DNA of 64,000 nucleotides from Chitinophaga eiseniae (GTDB lineage Bacteria; Bacteroidota; Bacteroidia; Chitinophagales; Chitinophagaceae): NCBI RefSeq assembly GCF_900167135.1, contig NZ_FUWZ01000005.1, positions 71,003 to 135,002 of the forward strand, read 5' to 3'. Shown piece by piece: positions 60,930 to 64,000 of this stretch (position 1 is its first letter; each line of letters starts with the position of its first letter). The notes under the pieces were generated by a model. It saw only the letters and a program-made list of their open reading frames with translations, ran no database searches and was not told where the DNA came from. The position numbers and the translations under genes were made by a program.

Positions 60930-60951
60930 AATGTACATGCATTCCAATATG

Positions 60952-60979
60952 AAAGCCAACCGGTTATGGTTGGCTTTTT
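60952..60979 (+). terminator. Terminator after ssb
   Basis: A 10-bp stem AAAGCCAACC/GGTTGGCTTT with a 6-nt loop, followed by more T. Confidence 0.88.
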
Positions 60980-60998
60980 AAATTTCTTTGAAAAAAGT

Positions 60999-61029
60999 TT
61001 TGGTGCAAATGAAATTAATACTATCTTTG
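60999..61029 (+). promoter_or_regulatory. Promoter of the initiator tRNA
   Basis: -33 TTTG (60999-61002), 19-base spacer and -7 TATCTTTG (61022-61029). The start would fall only a few bases before the tRNA 5' end. Confidence 0.8.
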
Positions 61030-61038
61030 CACCCTCAT

Positions 61039-61110
<72 letters not shown>

Positions 61111-61148
61111 CAAAAGAGCGCATCAGCGCTGGTAAAGAGACCAGAAAG

Positions 61149-61172
61149 AGCCGAAGAAATTCGGCTTTTTTT
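61149..61172 (+). terminator. Terminator after the initiator tRNA
   Basis: A 7-bp stem AGCCGAA/TTCGGCT with a GAAA tetraloop and a run of T. Transcription of the tRNA probably stops here, ahead of era. Confidence 0.9.
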
Positions 61173-61227
61173 ATTTCCGTAAGTTTGAGTAGAGAAAAAG
61201 CAGCACAGCCTTTATTATTAGATCGTC

Positions 61228-62097
61228 ATGCACAAAGCAGGTTTTGTAAACATATTCGGTAAGCCCAACGCGGGGAAAAGTACCTTGCTCAACGCCATCA
61301 TCGGCGAAAAGCTGGCTATTATATCTCCCAAAGTGCAAACCACCAGGCACCGTATTACCGGTGTCATCACCGAGCCCGGTTACCAGATCGTATTCTCGGA
61401 CACGCCGGGTATCATCGACCCGAAATACAAACTGCACGAGAAAATGATGGGTGCGGTGAAGTCCGCACTGGAAGACGCAGACGTGGCCCTGCTCATCATG
61501 GACGCGAAAGACTCGCTGGAAGAGAACCTCGAACTGTTCGACTCCCTGCGGCTCAAAGTACCGGCCATCCTCATCCTCAATAAAATGGACAACCTCTCCA
61601 AAGCAGACATGGACACGCTGCTGGAGAAAGCCAGGGCCTGGGGTAAAGCCAAAGTGGTAGTACCTATCTCTGCCCGCCAGCAGAAAAACATCAAGGAACT
61701 GATGCAGGAGATCGTGGCGCTGATCCCCGAAGGCAACGCCTTCTATCCGGACGATACCCTCACGGACAAGTCTACACGTTTCCTCGTGGCGGAAATGATC
61801 CGGGAGAAAATCTTCCAGCTGTTTGAAGAAGAGATCCCTTATCATACCACCGTGATCGTGACCCAGTTCCAGGAAAAGGAAACACTGACCAAGATAACGG
61901 CGGAGATCATCGTTACCCGTGACACACAGAAAGGCATCATCCTCGGAGAGAAAGGCAAATCCATCCGTGAGCTGGGCACGCTGGCCAGGCAGGACATCGA
62001 GAAATTCATCGAACGCAAGGTGTTCCTCGAACTGTTTGTGAAAGTACGCGGCAAATGGAGGGATAATGACCTGTACCTGAAAGAATACGGGTACTAG
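61228..62097 (+). CDS. era: GTPase Era
   Basis: A 289-aa GTPase needed for 30S ribosome maturation. G1 FGKPNAGKSTLLN is at the N-terminus, G2/G3 QTTRHRITG and SDTPGIID, G4 NKMD near residue 130. The C-terminal KH domain with GEKGKSIRELGTLARQDIEKF binds 16S rRNA. A der homologue follows 36 bases downstream, so the two may be cotranscribed. Confidence 0.96.
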   Translation: MHKAGFVNIFGKPNAGKSTLLNAIIGEKLAIISPKVQTTRHRITGVITEPGYQIVFSDTPGIIDPKYKLHEKMMGAVKSALEDADVALLIMDAKDSLEENLELFDSLRLKVPAILILNKMDNLSKADMDTLLEKARAWGKAKVVVPISARQQKNIKELMQEIVALIPEGNAFYPDDTLTDKSTRFLVAEMIREKIFQLFEEEIPYHTTVIVTQFQEKETLTKITAEIIVTRDTQKGIILGEKGKSIRELGTLARQDIEKFIERKVFLELFVKVRGKWRDNDLYLKEYGY

Positions 62098-62133
62098 GTT
62101 GTAATTTTAAAAAGTAGTAATCATAATAATACA

Positions 62134-63447
62134 ATGGCTGGATTTACAGTAGCTATAGTGGGCCGCCCGAACGTGGGCAAATCAACGTTGTTCAACCGTT
62201 TGCTGGAACAGCGCCGCGCTATCGTAGACGATCAGAGCGGTGTTACCCGCGATCGTCAGTACGGTATCGCCGACTGGAACGGCAAATCTTTCAACGTGAT
62301 CGATACCGGCGGGTTTGTGACCAACAGTGATGATGTTTTTGAGCGGGAAATCCGCAAACAGGCGAAAGTGGCCATGGACGAGGCAAACGTACTCATTTTC
62401 ATGGTAGATGTGTCTACCGGTATCACAGACCTCGACACCGATGTGGCCAACCTGCTGCGCCGTACCTCCAAACCGGTGTACCTGGTTGTCAATAAAGTAG
62501 ACAACGCCCAGCGTCAGCTGGAAGCCAACGAATTCTACAGCCTCGGCTTCGAAAATACCTTCTTCCTCTCCTCCATGAGCGGCAGCGGCACCGGTGAACT
62601 CCTGGACGCCGTGGTGTCCCATATCACCGACGATATGGAAGACCCCAGCCTGGAAGCAGACGTACCGAAAATCGCCATCATCGGCCAGCCAAACGTAGGT
62701 AAATCCTCCCTGCTCAACGCCCTCGTAGGCGCCGACCGCAACATCGTTTCCGATATCGCCGGCACTACCCGCGATACCATCCATACCCGGTACAATATGT
62801 ACCAGAAAGACTTCATCCTGATCGATACGGCCGGTATCCGCCGTAAACAGAAGGTGAACGAGGACCTGGAGTTCTACTCCGTGATCCGCGCCATCAAAGC
62901 GGTCGATGAAGCAGACGTGGTCATGCTGCTGCTGGATGCCGAAAAAGGCATTACCGCACAGGACCTCAGCATCTTCAGCCTCGCCGCCCGTAAGGGTAAA
63001 GGCGTAGTGGTGCTGGTCAACAAATGGGACCTGGTGGAAAAAAGCACCAACACCGCCCGCGACTACGAGAAAGAACTGAAAGGCCGCCTCGCGCCGTTCT
63101 CCGACGTGCCCATCATCTTCACTTCCGTGATAGAGAAGCAACGTATCTTCAAAGCAATCGAAGCAGCGCTGGACGTGTACGAAAATCGCCTGCGCAGAGT
63201 GCAGACAGCCCGCCTCAACGAGGTGATGCTGAAAGCGATAGAAGCGTATCACCCACCGGTAGTAAGAGGTGTGCCCATCCGTATCAAATACGTAACACAG
63301 CTGCCTACCCACACACCGGCGTTTGCGTTCTTCTGTAACCTGCCAGACGATGTGAAGGCGCCCTACCGGAACTACCTGGAAAACCAGCTCCGTAGCAACT
63401 TCAATTTCAGTGGTGTCCCTGTGAAGATCTTTTTCCGGAAAAAATAG
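62134..63447 (+). CDS. der: GTPase Der (EngA)
   Basis: A 437-aa double GTPase for 50S ribosome assembly. First G domain GRPNVGKSTLFNRLL with DTGG and NKVD; second G domain GQPNVGKSSLLNALV with DTAGIRRK and NKWD; C-terminal KH-like domain ending NFSGVPVKIFFRKK. Full length. Follows era. Confidence 0.97.
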   Translation: MAGFTVAIVGRPNVGKSTLFNRLLEQRRAIVDDQSGVTRDRQYGIADWNGKSFNVIDTGGFVTNSDDVFEREIRKQAKVAMDEANVLIFMVDVSTGITDLDTDVANLLRRTSKPVYLVVNKVDNAQRQLEANEFYSLGFENTFFLSSMSGSGTGELLDAVVSHITDDMEDPSLEADVPKIAIIGQPNVGKSSLLNALVGADRNIVSDIAGTTRDTIHTRYNMYQKDFILIDTAGIRRKQKVNEDLEFYSVIRAIKAVDEADVVMLLLDAEKGITAQDLSIFSLAARKGKGVVVLVNKWDLVEKSTNTARDYEKELKGRLAPFSDVPIIFTSVIEKQRIFKAIEAALDVYENRLRRVQTARLNEVMLKAIEAYHPPVVRGVPIRIKYVTQLPTHTPAFAFFCNLPDDVKAPYRNYLENQLRSNFNFSGVPVKIFFRKK

Positions 63448-63473
63448 GCCGTAAAAAAAGGGAATGAATAGAT

Positions 63474-63503
63474 TTTGTATTCTGAAATTATTCTATACCT
63501 TTG
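63474..63503 (+). promoter_or_regulatory. Strong promoter of the small lipoprotein gene
   Basis: -33 TTTG (63474-63477), 18-base spacer and -7 TACCTTTG (63496-63503), a full match to the Bacteroidota consensus. The start codon follows 31 bases later. Confidence 0.85.
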
Positions 63504-63534
63504 CCGCGGTTTTAAAAAAATAAAACAAACTAAA

Positions 63535-63756
63535 ATGAAAAAAGTATTTGTATTTGCAATCGCAGCTGGTATGTTCTTCGTAGCTTGTAACGGTGGTAGC
63601 ACTCCTGCTACTGACTCTACTGCTACTACTGTAGACACTATGAACGCTGCTCCTGTAGCTCCAGTTACTGATTCTGCTGCTGTTGTAGCTCCTGCTGATT
63701 CTGCTGCTACTGTAGCTCCAGCTGCTGACTCTGCTGCTGCAACTCCTGCTAAGTAA
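63535..63756 (+). CDS. Small Ala/Thr/Pro-rich lipoprotein
   Basis: A 73-aa predicted lipoprotein (lipobox AAGMFFVACNGG). The mature part is low-complexity, built of repeated DS-A-A and V-A-P-A units (TDSAAVV, ADSAATV, ADSAAAT), with no charged or aromatic core. Consensus promoter, strong terminator and codon choice suggest high expression. Likely an abundant envelope spacer or linker lipoprotein; function unknown. The frame is open back to 63475, but the ATG at 63535 is right. Confidence 0.75.
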   Translation: MKKVFVFAIAAGMFFVACNGGSTPATDSTATTVDTMNAAPVAPVTDSAAVVAPADSAATVAPAADSAAATPAK

Positions 63757-63802
63757 GCGAATATTATTTCTAAATAATATCAATTCTTGCAAGAATAAAA
63801 AG

Positions 63803-63829
63803 GCCGATTGCTTAGCAATCGGCTTTTTT
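63803..63829. terminator. Terminator after the small lipoprotein gene
   Basis: A 9-bp perfect stem GCCGATTGC/GCAATCGGC with loop TTA and TTTTTT on the plus side. The preceding A-run gives T on the minus side, so it can also serve the convergent gene. Confidence 0.9.
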
Positions 63830-63854
63830 ATTGGGCATATATTAAATGCAGTAA

Positions 63855-64000
63855 TTAATCTTCGAGCAGGGAGGCGAGATTGCTTAACTCATCCTGGCGG
63901 TAAGCGTCTTTGTCGTCCCGGAAACATTTCGCCAGCTCTTCGAGCAGAAACTGAATGATACGTTTGTTGGACTGCGGTTTGAAATAAGACGGTACGGAGG
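63855..64000 (-). CDS. C-terminal end of an unidentified gene (partial)
   Basis: The stop TAA is at 63855-63857 on the minus strand and the frame stays open to the window edge, giving 47 complete codons (…SNKRIIQFLLEELAKCF … DELSNLASLLED). The sequence is helical and charged. No family can be assigned from the tail alone. Confidence 0.5.
   Translation of the reverse strand, partial: SVPSYFKPQSNKRIIQFLLEELAKCFRDDKDAYRQDELSNLASLLED

Overview
The window looks like chromosome from a Bacteroidota bacterium of the Chitinophagaceae, most likely Chitinophaga or a close relative. This is inferred from four things: promoters with the Bacteroidota TTTG / TAnnTTTG signature in front of both tRNAs, the arg genes and a lipoprotein; protein families typical of the group (SpvB/YD-repeat proteins, GH20/GH29/GH109 enzymes, a NagB-PIG-L fusion, a THI-box TonB receptor, an ArgF'-type transcarbamylase); weak ribosome binding sites; and many lipoproteins. 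No insertion sequence, integrase, phage gene or CRISPR array was found.

Layout. 1-19.8 kb is mostly housekeeping: tRNA-Val, a CPA2 antiporter, the N-degron pair clpS-aat, mtaB, plsC-priA, murB, a YpdA-like reductase, assorted enzymes and small envelope proteins. 20-38.1 kb is an amino-sugar and glycoprotein-glycan salvage region. A minus-strand series (FHS sugar transporter, ROK kinase, glycosylasparaginase, CutC, phosphodiesterase, EEP phosphatase, GH20 hexosaminidase, then NagB-PIG-L) faces a second transporter, galactokinase, a GH109 enzyme and a GH29 fucosidase. Together they could remove GlcNAc, fucose and GalNAc, release GlcNAc from asparagine, import and phosphorylate sugars, and pass GlcN-6-P to glycolysis.

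38.2-47.0 kb is a nearly complete arginine operon (GNAT acetyltransferase, argG, argC, argD, argF', argB, argE, argH). It has a clear promoter and a leader of about 270 nt. That leader encodes a short peptide ending in clustered rare arginine codons, followed by two hairpins: a candidate arginine attenuator and the most interesting regulatory signal here.

47.0-57.7 kb is accessory DNA. A two-gene exported SpvB/YD-repeat (Rhs-like) system ends in an AT-rich, apparently swapped C-terminal domain with a DCxG...H pattern like NlpC/P60 papain-fold enzymes. A small secreted protein follows 3 bases later (candidate periplasmic immunity partner), then a trail of small, partly broken genes.

57.8-64 kb returns to core genes: a TPP-riboswitch-controlled TonB receptor, ssb, an initiator tRNA, era, der, a small Ala/Pro-rich lipoprotein and the end of an unidentified gene.

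Two families of intergenic inverted repeats recur: long hairpins built from CGCAAAG units (about 6.2, 19.9, 45.6 and 60.4 kb) and 21-bp-arm hairpins sharing GATTTTTTGATTT (25.4 and 27.2 kb).
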